From positions 230,332,109 to 230,396,108 of the forward strand of contig CM066033.1 of the NCBI GenBank assembly GCA_033557465.1: 64,000 nt of DNA. The letters run 5' to 3'. The notes beneath the pieces were generated by a model. That model was given only the letters and a program-made list of their open reading frames with translations, searched no databases and had not been told where the DNA came from. This document shows, one piece after another, positions 21,418 through 32,589 of the stretch; within the stretch, counting starts at the first letter, position 1, and each line of letters opens with the position of its first letter. The DNA is from Ichthyophis bannanicus. Taxonomy: Eukaryota > Chordata > Amphibia > Gymnophiona > Ichthyophiidae. Made by a program: the position numbers and the translations under genes.

Positions 21418-22320
21418 TATCTCCTTTTTAAAGGTTAATGCCAGCAGCCTGGTTCCATCCCGGTTAAGGTGAAGTCCATCCCTTCGGAAGAGCCCCTCCT
21501 TTCCCCAGAATGTTCCCCAGTTCCTAAAAAATCCAAAACCCTCATCTCTGCACCATTGTCTCATCCACGCATTGAGACTCCGGAGCTCTGCCTGCCTTTT
21601 GGGTCCTGCACGTGGAACAGGAAGCATTTCGGAGAATGCTACCCTGGAAGTTCTGGATTTCAACTTCCTACCTAAAGCCTAAATTTAGCCTCCAGAACCT
21701 CCCTACCACATTTTCCTATGTCATTGGTACCGACATGTACCAAGACAGCAGACTCCTCCCCAGCACTATCTAAGACCTTATCTAGGTGGCGCGTGAGGTC
21801 TGCTACCTTCGCACCAGGCAGGCATGTTACCAGGCGATCTTCACGTCCACCAGCCACCCAGCTATCTACATGCTTAATGATCGAATCACCAACTATAACG
21901 GCTGTCCTAACCCTTCCCTCATGGGCACATGGCCCTGGAGAAACTTCCTCGGTGCGAGAGGGTTTTACATCACCTGGAGGACAGGTCCTAGTTACAGGAT
22001 CACTTCCTGCCACACCAGGGTGAAGTTCTCCTGTCACGTGACCTCTCTCCTCCATGGCAACAGGGATGCTGCCAGACTGGAGGTGGGACCTCCGGACTAT
22101 ATCCCTGTAGGTCTCGTCTATGTACCTCTCTGTCTGTCTTATGCTTTCCAAGTCTGCTACTTTAGCCTCTAGAAAACGGACTCGTTCCCTGAGAGCAAAG
22201 AGCTCCTTGCACCTAGTGCACACGTAAGACCTCTTACCAACTGGGAAAAAAATCATACATGTGACACTCAATGCAAAAGACTGGAAAGCCCCCATCCCAC
22301 TGCTGTACTGCTGTCTGCAT
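21418..22320 (-). pseudogene. CR1-2 ORF1 (esterase protein), broken
   Basis: Starts at the ATG 22318-22320. It keeps the second cysteine pair, the coiled coil, the 'VGDSIIKHVDSW' nucleophile motif, 'HVGTNDIGKC' and 'RRDGLHLNRDG'. A frameshift or stop near 21668 follows 'EAKFRL' (CR1-1 has 'EAKFRLLGRKLKSR'), and a 1-nt insertion near the 3' end abolishes the normal stop. There is also damage near the N-terminus. Confidence 0.88.
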
Positions 22321-23058
22321 CTTAGTTTTAAGTTTGTGTTTAGATCTAAGTTCTTTACTTACTAAGGGTTGCTATGGATATTTATACTAATAAAACTGTA
22401 CCTAATACGTGTAATATACCTTGTTCACCTGAAGCTTAACTAATCTCAGGTCCTTAGTGTATGACTGATTTGGGTAATGAGCTTTACCTGAGAGCACCTC
22501 CTGTCTTTTAAGATGTGTAAGTACCTATAAAGCTACGATTATCCCAGGGGTGGGTGGGTGGGTGGGTGTGGGGAGGGAGGGAGGGAAATAACACTTATTA
22601 AAAGAGGGCTGCTACACAGTACCCTGTCTTGTGCTGCTGAGGTAAGCTATATTCTGATTTGATTTAAATTATAGCTCTTAGCTACTGCTAGGCTCTAACC
22701 TCTTATGAAATTTAAACTACAAGCTCTCTGCTGGGTTCCAAATGTAACCAGAAAGCTCTTTTCTGTGTTTTAAATTTAAACTAAAAGTACTTTGCTGTTA
22801 CTAGGCCCTGAGTGACTATTAAATTTAAACTACAAGCTCTCAGCTGGGTATGAAATGTAACCAGAAAGTTCTCCTCTGTGTTTTAAATTTAAACTTAAAC
22901 TGCTGCTACTAGGCCCTGACTGATTTAACAAAAATAGTGGATTCACAGATTAATTAGCTTTAATACAAAGAATTCCTTTTAGAAAATTACCAGAAGTATA
23001 TACTCACAGTTGCAGATTTCTCTCCAGAAGTAACAGTCCCTTTTTCTAGTCCTTCAAG

Positions 23059-25746
23059 AAAGGGTGGGGCATCAGGAAAGAGGCTGTGCTAGTGGTGGAG
23101 TAAAGGAGAAGGAAATGGCAGTGGGGATATATTATCATTTGCCAGGCTAGAATGAATAGATGGATGATGAAATGCTAAAAGAACATAGGACAACTAACAA
23201 AAGTTACACATTAATATGGGTGATTTCAATTAACCCGGTGTCAACTGGGTCAATGTCACATCGGGACATGCCAGGCAGATAACGTTTCTAGATTAAATAA
23301 ATGACTGCTTCATGGAGCAACTAGATCAGGAACTGACACAAGGAGAAGCTATTTTAGAGCTAGTCCTTAGTGCAACACAAGATCTGGTGCAAGAGATAAT
23401 GGTGTTGGGGCCACTTGACAACAGTTGGTTTAATAAATGGAGGAAAAACAGCAAGGAAATCCATGGCACTAGCACTCAACTTTCAAAAGGAAGACTATGA
23501 AAATATGAGGAAAATGGTTAAGAAAAGGCTAAAAGTAGCAGCTGCAAAGGTTCAAGGTTTATATCAAGCATGGGTGTTGTTTAAAAATGCTATCTTGGAA
23601 GCCCAGACCAGATGAATTCCATTTTTTAAGAAAGGTGGAAGAAGGCCAAATGACTGCTGACATACTTTAAAGATCAGGTCACAGAGGATGTTATAGCCAA
23701 AAAAGCATATTTCAGGAAATGGAAATAGAAGCCAAATGACGAAGCAACAGGAACAAACATAAGCACTGGCAACTTAGATGCAAGACGTTGATCAGGCAGG
23801 CAAAGAGAATTTGAAAAGAAGCTTGCCGTGGAAGCAAAAATGCATTAATAACTTTTTCAGGTATATTAATAGCAAAAACAACTGAGAGTCAGGCGGACCA
23901 TTAGATGATAGAGGGGTAAAAGGGGTGCTAAGGGAGGACAAGGCCATAGCAAAAAAAACTGAGGGAGATGTAAGGTATTCAAAGGTGATGTATCCATGGA
24001 ATTGAAACAAATCTCGATAAACCGGAAAGATGTATTACAGTCATTGGATAAAATAAAGAGTTACAAAGTCACTTGGACCAGATGGTGCTGAAAAAACTCA
24101 AATATGAGATGGCAGACCTGTTATTAGTAATCTGTGAACTATGATTAAAATCATCTGTAGAACCTGGAGAGTGACCAACATAAAGCCAATTTTTGAAAAG
24201 GGTTCCAGGGGTGATCTGGGAAGCTACAGACCACTGAGCCTGACATCAATACCAGGCAAAATGCTAGAAACCACTATAAAGAACAAAACAACTGAACATT
24301 TTGATAGTTATGGTTTAAATGGGGGAAAGTCAATATGGATTTAGCCAAGGAAAGTCTTAGTTTATTAATCCGTTATATTTTTAAAGGTGTGAATAAATAG
24401 AAAGATAAAAGGTGAGCCGGTTGATATACTGTATCTGAATTTTCAAAAAGCCTTTGACAGGGTCTTTCATGACAGACTCTTGAGGAAACCAAAAGTTATG
24501 GGATAGGAGGCAGTATATTCTTGTGGGTTAGGAACTGGTTAAAAGATAGAAAACAGAGAATGGGGCTAAATGGACAATTTTCTTAATGGAGAAAGGTGAA
24601 GAGTGCAGTACCCCAGAGATCTGTGCTGGGCCTGCTGCTTTTTAACATATTCTTAAATGACCTGGAAAATGGAACAAGTAAGGTGATCAAATTTGCAGAT
24701 GACAAAAAATTATTCAAAGTTGTTAAAACACAAGAGGATTGTGAAAAACTGCAACAGGACCTTGAACAATTGGAAGACTAAGGGGCTTGTTTACAAAGCT
24801 GCGGTAGCGGTTCGTGATCGTTATCGGAGCCGCGACCCCATTGATTTCAATGGGGCCGCGGCTCCGATAACGACCGCGAACCGCTACCGCGGCTTTGTAA
24901 ACAAGCCCCTAAGTGTCCAAAGGCAGATGGAATTTAATGTGGACAAGCGCAAAGTTATGCACTTAGGGAAGAACAACCCAAATGATGGTTCCACGATGTA
25001 AGGTTCCACATTAGGAATCACCACCCAGGAAAAGGATCTAGGAATTATTGTGGATAATATGTTGAAACCTTCTTCCCAGTGTGCAGCGGCAGCCAAAAAA
25101 TCAAATAGAATGCAAGGAATCATAAGGAAAGGAATGGAGAATAAAACAAAGGATATTATTATAATGCCTCTGTATCATTCCATGGTGCGACCACACCCTA
25201 AATACTGTGTGCAATTCTAGTTGCCAAATCTTAAAAAGGTTATAGTGAAATAAGAAAAGGTACAGAGAAGAGCGACCAAAATTGAAGGATATCCCTATGA
25301 GGAAAGGCTTAAATGATTAGGGTTCTTCAACTTGGAGGTTTATAAATAATGAATGGAGTGGAAAAGGAAAATGTAGATTGATTGTTTACTCTTTTAAAAA
25401 GTAGAACTAGGGGACATTCATTGAAGCTACAATGTAGCACATTTAAGACTAATCAGAGAAAATATTTTTTCACTCAACATGTGGAATTCATTAGCAGAGA
25501 ATGTAGCAAAAGTTGTTAGTGTAGCTGGGTATAAAAGAGGTTTACACAAGTTCCTGGAGGAAAAGTCCATAAATCATTATTAAAATGGACTGGGGAAATC
25601 CACTGCTTCCTCCTGGTGCAAGTAGCATGGAATCTTGTCTATCTTCTGGGAACCTGTGAAGTACTTGTGTCTTGGATTGGCCACTGTTGTTAACAGGATA
25701 CTATACTTGATGGACCTTTGGTCTGACCTAGTATGGCACATCTTAT
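23059..25746 (+). pseudogene. CR1-3, old 5'-truncated CR1 LINE
   Basis: Begins in the endonuclease domain ('aggaaatggcagtgggg...' matches 12544 of CR1-1) directly at the 5' end of CR1-2, and ends in the 3' UTR near 25746. Many stops and frameshifts break it; the longest pieces are 23415-23615, 24141-24344 ('NIKPIFEKGSRGDLGSYRPL') and 24596-24781 ('IKFADDKKLFK', with FADD retained). It is interrupted by a MITE at 24782-24909. Divergence is clearly higher than between CR1-1 and CR1-2, so it is an older insertion. Confidence 0.9.
24782..24909. mobile_element. PIF/Harbinger-like palindromic MITE (128 bp)
   Basis: A nearly perfect 128-bp palindrome with ends GGGGCTTGTTTACAAAGC and the complement, flanked on both sides by TAA (24779-24781 and 24910-24912). 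A TAA-type target duplication with GGG-starting TIRs is the signature of PIF/Harbinger elements. It sits in CR1-3 just after the FADD region. Confidence 0.85.
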
Positions 25747-26161
25747 CTTGGGTACCGTGACAGCTTGTAAGTGAACACATAGGGAGTAATTTTAAAAGGT
25801 GCCCCTACATTTCTATGCATTTTGTAAGTATATAAATCATGGTATTTTAATGGTTCATGTATGTAAGTGACTACCTATGTGCATAATGCATTGGGCTGCT
25901 TTACTAAAAGTATGAGCGTTGGACCGAAGATGTGTACTTTCACTGTGGACATACACATAGGTGTAGTTCGGCAGAGCATAAATTAAGAACATAAGATATT
26001 AATTTAGGTGGTTTATATACTGCCTAATCTTAAAGCCAAGACGGTTTACAGAGAACAATACAACTACCTATTGTACATGGAACATGAACAGGTATAACAT
26101 CTCAGCTTAACTTATACATGTGACATGATAAGATACAGTGCATAACTAGAACATGTTTATA
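25747..26161. other. No gene; possible LINE tail near 26000
   Basis: AT-rich. 'ggtggtttatatactgcctaatc' near 26010-26045 resembles the minus-strand L2/SINE tail type seen at 39330-39400. Nothing else recognised. Confidence 0.4.
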
Positions 26162-26246
26162 GTAGAACATATGCCATACTGGGTCAGACCAAGGGTCCAT
26201 CAAGCCCAGCATCCTGCTTCCAAAAGTGGCCAATCTAGGGCACAAG
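26162..26246 (-). repeat. CR1 3' UTR fragment, left part
   Basis: 'catatgccatactgggtcag...' is the complement of the CR1 3' end. It breaks at the TA where the Tc1-like element starts, and probably continues at 31931. Confidence 0.8.
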
Positions 26247-26299
26247 TATAGTTGTGGTCAACATTATTGGCACTCTTACATTTTATGTATGTTGTGTAC

Positions 26300-26460
26300 A
26301 ACATACCTGAAATGTTAAGTTAATAACCCTGTTCTATCCATATTGTACATTTTCAATTGCTATTTTTAGTTCTTTGTAAAGCCCTGTTGAGCTATGTTGT
26401 TTCATGTAAACTGCTATGACTCTCAGTTATAGCGGTGTAGAAAAATAGGTAAATAAATAA
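26300..26460 (+). repeat. L2/SINE-like 3' tail inside the Tc1-like element
   Basis: 'tgtaaactgctatgactctcagttatagcggtgtag' followed by 'aaataaataaata': an A-rich LINE/SINE tail inserted between the Tc1 left terminus and the end of the transposase gene. Confidence 0.55.
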
Positions 26461-26665
26461 ATACAATATATTGAGAAATAATTGGAAATATTGCAACAGT
26501 ATGCCATCATAATACTTTAATAGTATGTTCAAAGGTATACAACAGCAAAAAAAATAGGTCTATGCAAAGCAGATATAGTAATTTCAGAGAAAAAAATAAA
26601 AACAAAATATGACCTGAACAGGACTAATGGCACCCTTCACTAATATTTGGATGCATAACCCTTGG

Positions 26666-26894
26666 AGTGGAGCAGCCGCCTAGTGGTTAGAGCAACTGCC
26701 TGGTACCAGAAGATCAAGGGTTCATTTCCCACTGGTACTCCTTATGATCTTGGACAAACCACTTTACCCTCTATTGCCTCAGAAGAAAAGACCTAGCAAT
26801 CTACTTCTGGTGATACATTGCCAAGAAAACCCAGAGATTAACTGGATCACCTGGAGTCAGCAGTGACTTGAAGGCACTAAAAAAAAAGAAAAAC
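26666..26894 (+). mobile_element. tRNA-derived SINE with RTE-like tail
   Basis: Pol III-type boxes: A-box-like 'cctagtggttag' and B-box-like 'gggttcatttccc' at 26719-26731. Its end, 'cagtgacttgaaggcact', then A-rich, resembles RTE-clade LINE ends such as 1210-1250. It is flanked by the 9-bp duplication AACCCTTGG (26657-26665 and 26895-26903), within the Tc1 transposase relic. Confidence 0.85.
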
Positions 26895-26914
26895 AACCCT
26901 TGGTAGTGATGACA

Positions 26915-29900
26915 ACATGCAATGCGTCCGCATCATCCTCCAGGTACCCTTCAACATTTAAAGCCTGCAAGGGCAGCGTTTCACGCCGCGGATGTGCGCC
27001 GAAAGAGTGCGCACAAGGAGCAGGACGTGCTCCTTGGGCGAGCTCCTTGGGGCGACGGCTGGGGCGTTCGGAGTCTTTGGTCTTCTTTCAGCACTTTCTC
27101 CGTCTGGTTGTGTCTCCTTTCTGCAGCTTTTTCTTCAATCCTGTTCCCTTTCTCAGTCCTCTCCCCGTCCGTGATTGTTCTCCAGCTATCTGCAACAGCC
27201 TGCTCCGCCCTGTTGGACATGGCTACTATCCCCGTCTTTTGGGGCTATTGCCCATCTGTACCAGCTTCCCCTCCCCCTGGCTCTTTAGCGCACAATCCGC
27301 TTAATCTTTTTCCCTGCTGTTCTCGTCCAACCCCCTCAATTTCTCTCTCCTCACCGTCTCTGTCCCCCCCGACCGTCTCCCTTATCATACTTTCACTGGC
27401 TCTTTTAAATTGTCGCTCCCTCCGTTCAAAAACCCACTTAGTCCATGATCTTCTGATCCAGCACTCTTTGGATGCCCTCTTTATCACGGAATCATGGCTC
27501 CAAGAGGGGGAAGACGCTCTCCTCCATCAATGTCTTCCCCCAGGCTACTGTGCTTTTCACACTCCTCGTCTCCGTCGCTCTGGCGGCGGTGTAGCATTAA
27601 TTTTCAGATCCACCCTCTCACTGTTGCTTGTCTCGCCTCCCCCTGCCTACCCCGAATCCCTTTTAATCCGCTCTAACTCTCCCACCCCGATCTATTTTCT
27701 TCTCTTCTATGTTCCCCCCCCCCCCTCTTTATGTCCAGATCTCTGGGATTCTCTCTTGCTCTCCTTGTCTGATTCTGTCCTCTTGTCCCCTCACCTAGTC
27801 ATTCTGGGTGACTTCAATGCTCACCTGGTTACTCCATCGCGTTCGCACGACAAAGCTCTTTCCTCACTCTTTTCCGACCTGTCTCTCGCTCAACATGTAT
27901 CCTGCCCAACCCATGTCTCAGGCCAGACCCTGGACCTTATTCTCACGCTTGACCCCTCTCCCTACTTTCCTTCTCGTATCCATCCTAATCCTGTCCCCTG
28001 GTCTGATCACCTTTGTCTCCTTTTTTCCTTCCCCTTTCCCTCTCCTGGGACAGCAGGACCCCCCCCCCCTGTCCCTTCAGTTCCATCTCTTAAGCGGCAC
28101 ATTACCCCGTACACCCTACACTCCTTCCCCCCGGCTGGTTCCCTCTTTCCTCCTGAATTCTCCTCTCTTTCGGTCGACCAACAAGTAGACACCTGGTCCT
28201 CCATGCTCTCCACTGCCCTTAACACGTTAGCCCCCCTTCGTCCTGTGTCCTTCCGCTCCTCTTCCCACCACCCTTGGTATCACCCCGGGCTTTACCTTCA
28301 TCGCACTCACCTTTGCCGCGCAGAGCGCCTCTGGAGGAAGCATCGGTCAGCAGCTTCCTATTCTGCCTTCCATCAGGCACATCTCTCCTATCGTTCCATG
28401 ATAACTACAGCTAAACACTCTTACTACTCTCATCTCAAAGCTACCTCCTCTAACTCCTCTAGACGTCTTTTCCACATCATTAAATCTCTCTCCTCCACCT
28501 CCTCTTCCCCCCTTTATCCCTCCTGCTCTTCCCCTAGTCCTTCTACCCTCGCCTCCTTTTTCACCGATAAAGTCCTCTCCCACCGCTCTTCCTTCCCTAC
28601 CTGCCCTCCTCCCATCACTCCCCCCCCCCCCGACTCCCCCATTTCCCCTGTTGTCGTCTCCTCACCCCTTTCCTGCACCTTTCCACACATTTGGCGCTCC
28701 TTTGCGCCCATTACTTCACCTGAATTCACCAAAGCTATCTCATCTGCCCATCAGACCACCTGTCCTCTTGATCCCTTGCCCTCTTCTTGGTTACTCAACT
28801 CAGATCTTGAACTTATTCCTTACATTCTCTCCATTTTCAATTCCAGCCTCACTTTCGGTCACTTCCCTTCTAGCTGGAAACACGCCATTGTCCGCCCTCT
28901 TTTGAAGAAACCTACCCTCGATCCCGCCATCCCCGCCCACTGGCGACCAGTCACTAACCTTCCTTTTCTCTCAAAAATTCTCGAAAAGCTTGTCTTCTCT
29001 CAACTCGCTACTCACCTTGACTCCACCTTTGCACTCCACCCACGTCAATCAGGTTTTCGTCCTGGACACAGCACAGAGACTATTCTCGTAGCTTTGCTCT
29101 CTGAACTCCACCGTGCTCACGATCATGGTGACTTTTCTCTTATGGTATCTCTGGATCTTTCCTCTGCCTTTGACATGGTTGACCACCGCACTCTTCTCAC
29201 CCGTCTGTCTGATTTCGGTGTTCATGGAACTGTCTTGCAGTGGTTCCGCTCCTTTCTGTCTTCCCGCACTTTCTCTGTTCACTTCCGCTCCTCTGCCTCT
29301 CATCCATCATCCTCAATCTGTGGTGTTCCCCAGGGCTCTATCCTTGCCCCCTTGCTCTTCAACATTTTTCTCGCCCCACTTGCCCTGCTCATTCAACAGT
29401 TTGGTATCTCTGCCTACATCTATGCTGATGATATCCTTCTGGTTCTTCACACCTCTTCCTCCTCCCCCAATCTCATCCCACTCAATCTCTGTCTTGCTTC
29501 CATCGCCTCCTGGTTCGATCTAAACTTCCTTCACGCTAATCCCGCTAAATCTTCTGTGATCTGGTTTTCTTTTGGACTTCCCCCTCCTGTTCTGTCACCT
29601 GTTATGTCCTCCCGTCCCATCCCCCTGGTGCCGACTCTTCATTACCTGGGTGTCACCTTGGACTCTTCTCTCTCCTTCCACCAACACATTTCCTCTGTTG
29701 TACGTACTTCCTTTCTCCACCTTCGTCAGATAAGGGCTGTTTGTTTGTTTCTTCCCCCTTCCTCTGTTGTCACTCTGGTTCTGTCACTTATGATCACCCG
29801 TCTAGACTACTGCAGTGCTATCTATGCAGGCCTCCCCTCCTCTCAGCTTCATCGTCTCCAACTAGTCCAAAACGCTGCTGCCCGTCACTTGCTCCCCCGC

Positions 29901-30536
29901 TCATTCTCATGTCACTCCCTGCCTTTTCACCCTCCACTGGCTTCCGGTGAAGTTCAGATTCATCTTCAAACTACTCATCATCGCGCACAGAGCTCTTCAT
30001 ACTAGCACCCTCCAGTATTTGGTCGACATCATTCATCTTCAACCCTCTCCACATCTTCTTCGCTCGGCTCACGGTAATCGTCTCTTCCTCCCCTCCCCTT
30101 CTCAGGCACATCTGGAACTCACTCGTCACTCTGCATTCTTTTTTCTAGGCCCCGCTTTATGGAATTCACTCCCACTTTCTCTCCGCACCGAACTGTCTTA
30201 CCCCCGCTTTAAAGCTCTTCTCAAAACCCATCTCTTCTGTCAAGCTTTTGATCTTTCCCCCCCTGCCGATGGTGCTCTATCCCCTAGCCGTGCCCCCCAT
30301 CCCCCGTAACATCCCCCCAAATGCTTCCCACCTGCCCTTCCCTCCCCATCCCCTGTCATTCTATCCCCTTTCTGGACCTCTTTTGATTTCTATCTTTTGT
30401 CTGTCCCTCTCTGTCCTATTGTTACTGGCGTTCCTTTCTGACTTTATTTTTCAGTAGCCACTACCTTTTTTTGTATTGTACACCGCCCTGACACCTCGGC
30501 ATGGGTGGTTTATCAAATCCTGCGAATAAAGATAAA
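26915..30536 (+). mobile_element. L2-type LINE inserted in the Tc1-like element
   Basis: C/T-rich on the plus strand, with one long ORF and a 3' end 'caccgccctgacacctcggc...gaataaagataaa'. It is flanked by GACA (26911-26914 and 30537-30540). The Tc1 sequence resumes with 'gcctccaaacatttc', joining correctly to the left flank. The ORF opens 8 nt from the element start, so the 5' end may be truncated. Confidence 0.88.
26922..30309 (+). pseudogene. L2 endonuclease-reverse transcriptase, one late frameshift
   Basis: Open for 1027 codons (26922-30005). The endonuclease starts near residue 160 ('LALLNCRSLRSKTHLVHDLL') with 'FITESWLQEGED', 'GGGVALIF', 'ILGDFNAHL' and 'WSDHLCLLF'. The RT has 'FRPGHSTETILVALLSEL', 'SLDLSSAFDMVDH', 'GVPQGSILAPLLFNIF' and catalytic YADD at 834-837. 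Near 29930 the frame shifts: the conserved 'HWLPVKFRFIFKLL...LYSPLW'-type C-terminus continues in another frame at 29947-30309 ('GPALWNSLPLSLRTEL'). A single indel therefore separates this copy from an intact ORF. Confidence 0.88.
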
Positions 30537-31930
30537 GACAGCCTCCAAACATTTCTTGTCGCCATCTATAAGTTTTGTTCATCTGTCTGCAGGTAGTTTC
30601 TTCTCCCACTCTTCAACTGCAATTTGTTCTAGCTCATGAATGTTTCCATGATTCCTTTTACCAATGGCAGATTTCAGCTCTTAACCAAAGGTTTTCGACT
30701 GGATTGAGATCAGGACTCATTTGCTGGCCAGTTTAAAACAGTCCATTTTTCCTCTTTAATCAATCTTTTGTACTTTTGGATGTATATTTTGGATCACTGT
30801 CCTGCTGGAGGACTCATGACCTTCAACCCAGACCTAGATTTCTGACATTATGTAGCACATTTTGCTCCAAAATGCCTTGGTAGTCCTCTAACTTCATGAT
30901 TCCTTTAATACATTCTAGGTCTCCAGTTCCTGAGGCAGCAAAGCAGTCCCACAACAAATGGAACCTCCATCATATTTAACTGTAGGAAGGGTTTTTTTTT
31001 TCCTTTTAAGCTTCATTTCTTCACCTGTAAATGTATCACTGGTCTGCATTGCCAAAGAGCTCAAATTTGATTTCAAAAGTCCACAGAATATTTTCCCAGA
31101 AGGATTGTGGTTTCTCAAGGGGAGTCTGGGCAAACATAAGGCATGCGTTTTTATGTCTGCCTTTGAGTAGTTGGGTCCTCCTTGGCCTTTGTCCATGCAG
31201 CCCTTCTTTGTTTAGTGTGTGGCATATGGTGCGGGTTGAAATCACCACTCCAGATTGCTCCAGGTCATCCTTAAGTTCTTTGGGTGGTGTACATGGCATT
31301 TTTATAACGTTCACACTAACCTTCAGAGATTTCTTGGATTGATTTTGCTCTTCTCACCATATCCTGGGAGGATCTTGACAGTTTCATGATCAAAACACTT
31401 CTTAATAACATTGCGAACTGTAGACGCAGGAATCCCAAGGTCTTTGGAGATGGCCTTGTACCCCTTTGAAGTTTGATGTTTGGTGATAATGGCTTTTCTT
31501 ATGGTCTCAGGCAGCTCTCTTGGCCTCACCATTGTGAAAATGGAACAGGGAGTGAATGTGGCCATTTTAAACATTAGAGTCATCATTCACTGGTTGATAA
31601 AAGTCACATGAATACTGACAATTGATCACAGGTGCATATAATTTTACTGCAATGGTGATGTGGTTCTTCTGTTCAAACTGATTTGAATTGTTGATAAGAG
31701 TACCAATAAACATCTCCTGGCAAAGTCCCAGTTTTTATACTATTTCCTACTATTCCCTTTTATACTTGGTCTTGTTTTATTTGATTTTTTATGTGCCAAA
31801 TGTGTGCGCATATATAGTTCAAAGCCATTTCATGAGCCACTTTAATTTTCTTTTCTATTTTTTCTTTAGGAGTTATTGGACATTAAGGAGTTGAACTGCA
31901 AGGGTGCCAATAATGTTGACCACAACTGTA

Positions 31931-31982
31931 TATGTCAGGTTCCAAAAGGTATACAAATTCTATACTGCTTGTCCAATAGGTA
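31931..31982 (-). repeat. CR1 3' UTR fragment, right part
   Basis: 'tatgtcaggttccaaaaggtat' continues the CR1 3' UTR interrupted at 26246, giving the empty site of the Tc1-like element. Confidence 0.5.
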
Positions 31983-32410
31983 ACTAAAACAAGCAAAAAT
32001 GAATCCCTCCACTCTTCCAAGGCTATGTAGATTCAAAAATTGTCTTATGTTTCTAACACTAAAGTCAAAAATGTTCACTTAATATTTTCAATTACAAGTA
32101 TAATTTCTCAAAATAGTAATAGTTTATAAGGGGTGTGGAGGTCTCAGACTTCCCATAGCACTGGCTTCTCTGACAAAAGTCATAGGCCTTCGTGCTGGAT
32201 TTACATCAACGACCTTTCCAACCACAACCCCCAAGGTATTTAGTGTTGAAGTTTCAAACAAATTATTATGTTATTAATCGTGCTTATCTGAGCAGATGTA
32301 GACTCCCCGACGCCACCATCTGGCACCATTAATGCGTTTCACAGGTGAGAAGTTTCTTCAGGGGGGCTTTAAATCACGTTAAGCACTCAAGCTGGTATCC
32401 AATATGTATT
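31983..32410. other. No recognised feature
   Basis: AT-rich. '...cttcaggggggc' with 'gtttcacaggtgagaagtt' near 32330-32370 resembles, on minus, the 'ccctgaagaag...gtttcgccgaagc' phrase at 43470-43505, a dispersed repeat I cannot name. Confidence 0.4.
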
Positions 32411-32570
32411 CGTTTGGCGTATACAGAAGCTCAACTCTGAGAATTCTCTGGTTCGTTCAGTTCCAGCGCCTCAGCTGATAATCAAAGAATCTTAAAAAAT
32501 GCCACGCTGAGGCGCTGGAATTGAACGAACCAGAGAATTCTCAGAGTTGAGCTTCTGTATACGCCAAACG
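32411..32570. repeat. 65-bp inverted repeat with 30-nt loop
   Basis: 32411-32475 and 32506-32570 are reverse complements with one mismatch that I can see. The loop's 'cttaaaaaatgcc' is itself complementary to 'ggcattttttacc' just outside the right arm (32577-32589). A TG microsatellite follows at about 32598-32632. Confidence 0.85.
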
Positions 32571-32589
32571 TTGCGCGGCATTTTTTACC

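Larger units (their letters stand above)
18251..23058 (-). mobile_element. CR1-2, near full-length but broken CR1 LINE
   Basis: Same family as CR1-1 on the opposite strand. The 3' UTR with its octamer end is at 18251, the ORF2 relic at 18419-21363, the ORF1 relic at 21418-22320, and the 5' UTR runs to 23058, where it ends with the complement of 'cttgaaggactagaaa', the same family start as CR1-1. It has a single 5' UTR unit, unlike CR1-1. Confidence 0.92.
26640..31532 (-). pseudogene. Tc1-like transposase relic (split by SINE and L2)
   Basis: Starts at ATG 31530-31532: 'VRPRELPETIRKAI' and 'GYKAISKDLGIPASTVRNVI', the paired-like helix-turn-helix DNA-binding region. The catalytic part follows in several frames at 30541-31314. 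The block usually ending in the first Asp ('LWSDE-x-KFELFG') here reads 'LWTFEIKFELFG', so that Asp is lost. 'QDSDPKYT' keeps the second, and 'SPDLNPVENLW' the third acidic residue, after a 1-nt insertion. The C-terminus lies left of the nested L2 and SINE, with a stop at 26640-26642. The cut-and-paste enzyme is dead. Confidence 0.88.
26249..31928 (-). mobile_element. Tc1-like transposon, expanded by nested insertions
   Basis: Inverted ends 'tagttgtggtcaacattatt' (26249) and '...aataatgttgaccacaactg' (to 31928), each flanked by TA (26247-26248, 31929-31930), the Tc1/mariner target duplication. The transposase relic lies on minus. Without the SINE (26666-26894), the L2 (26915-30536) and a LINE tail near 26300-26460, the element would be about 1.65 kb, a normal Tc1 size. 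Confidence 0.9.
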
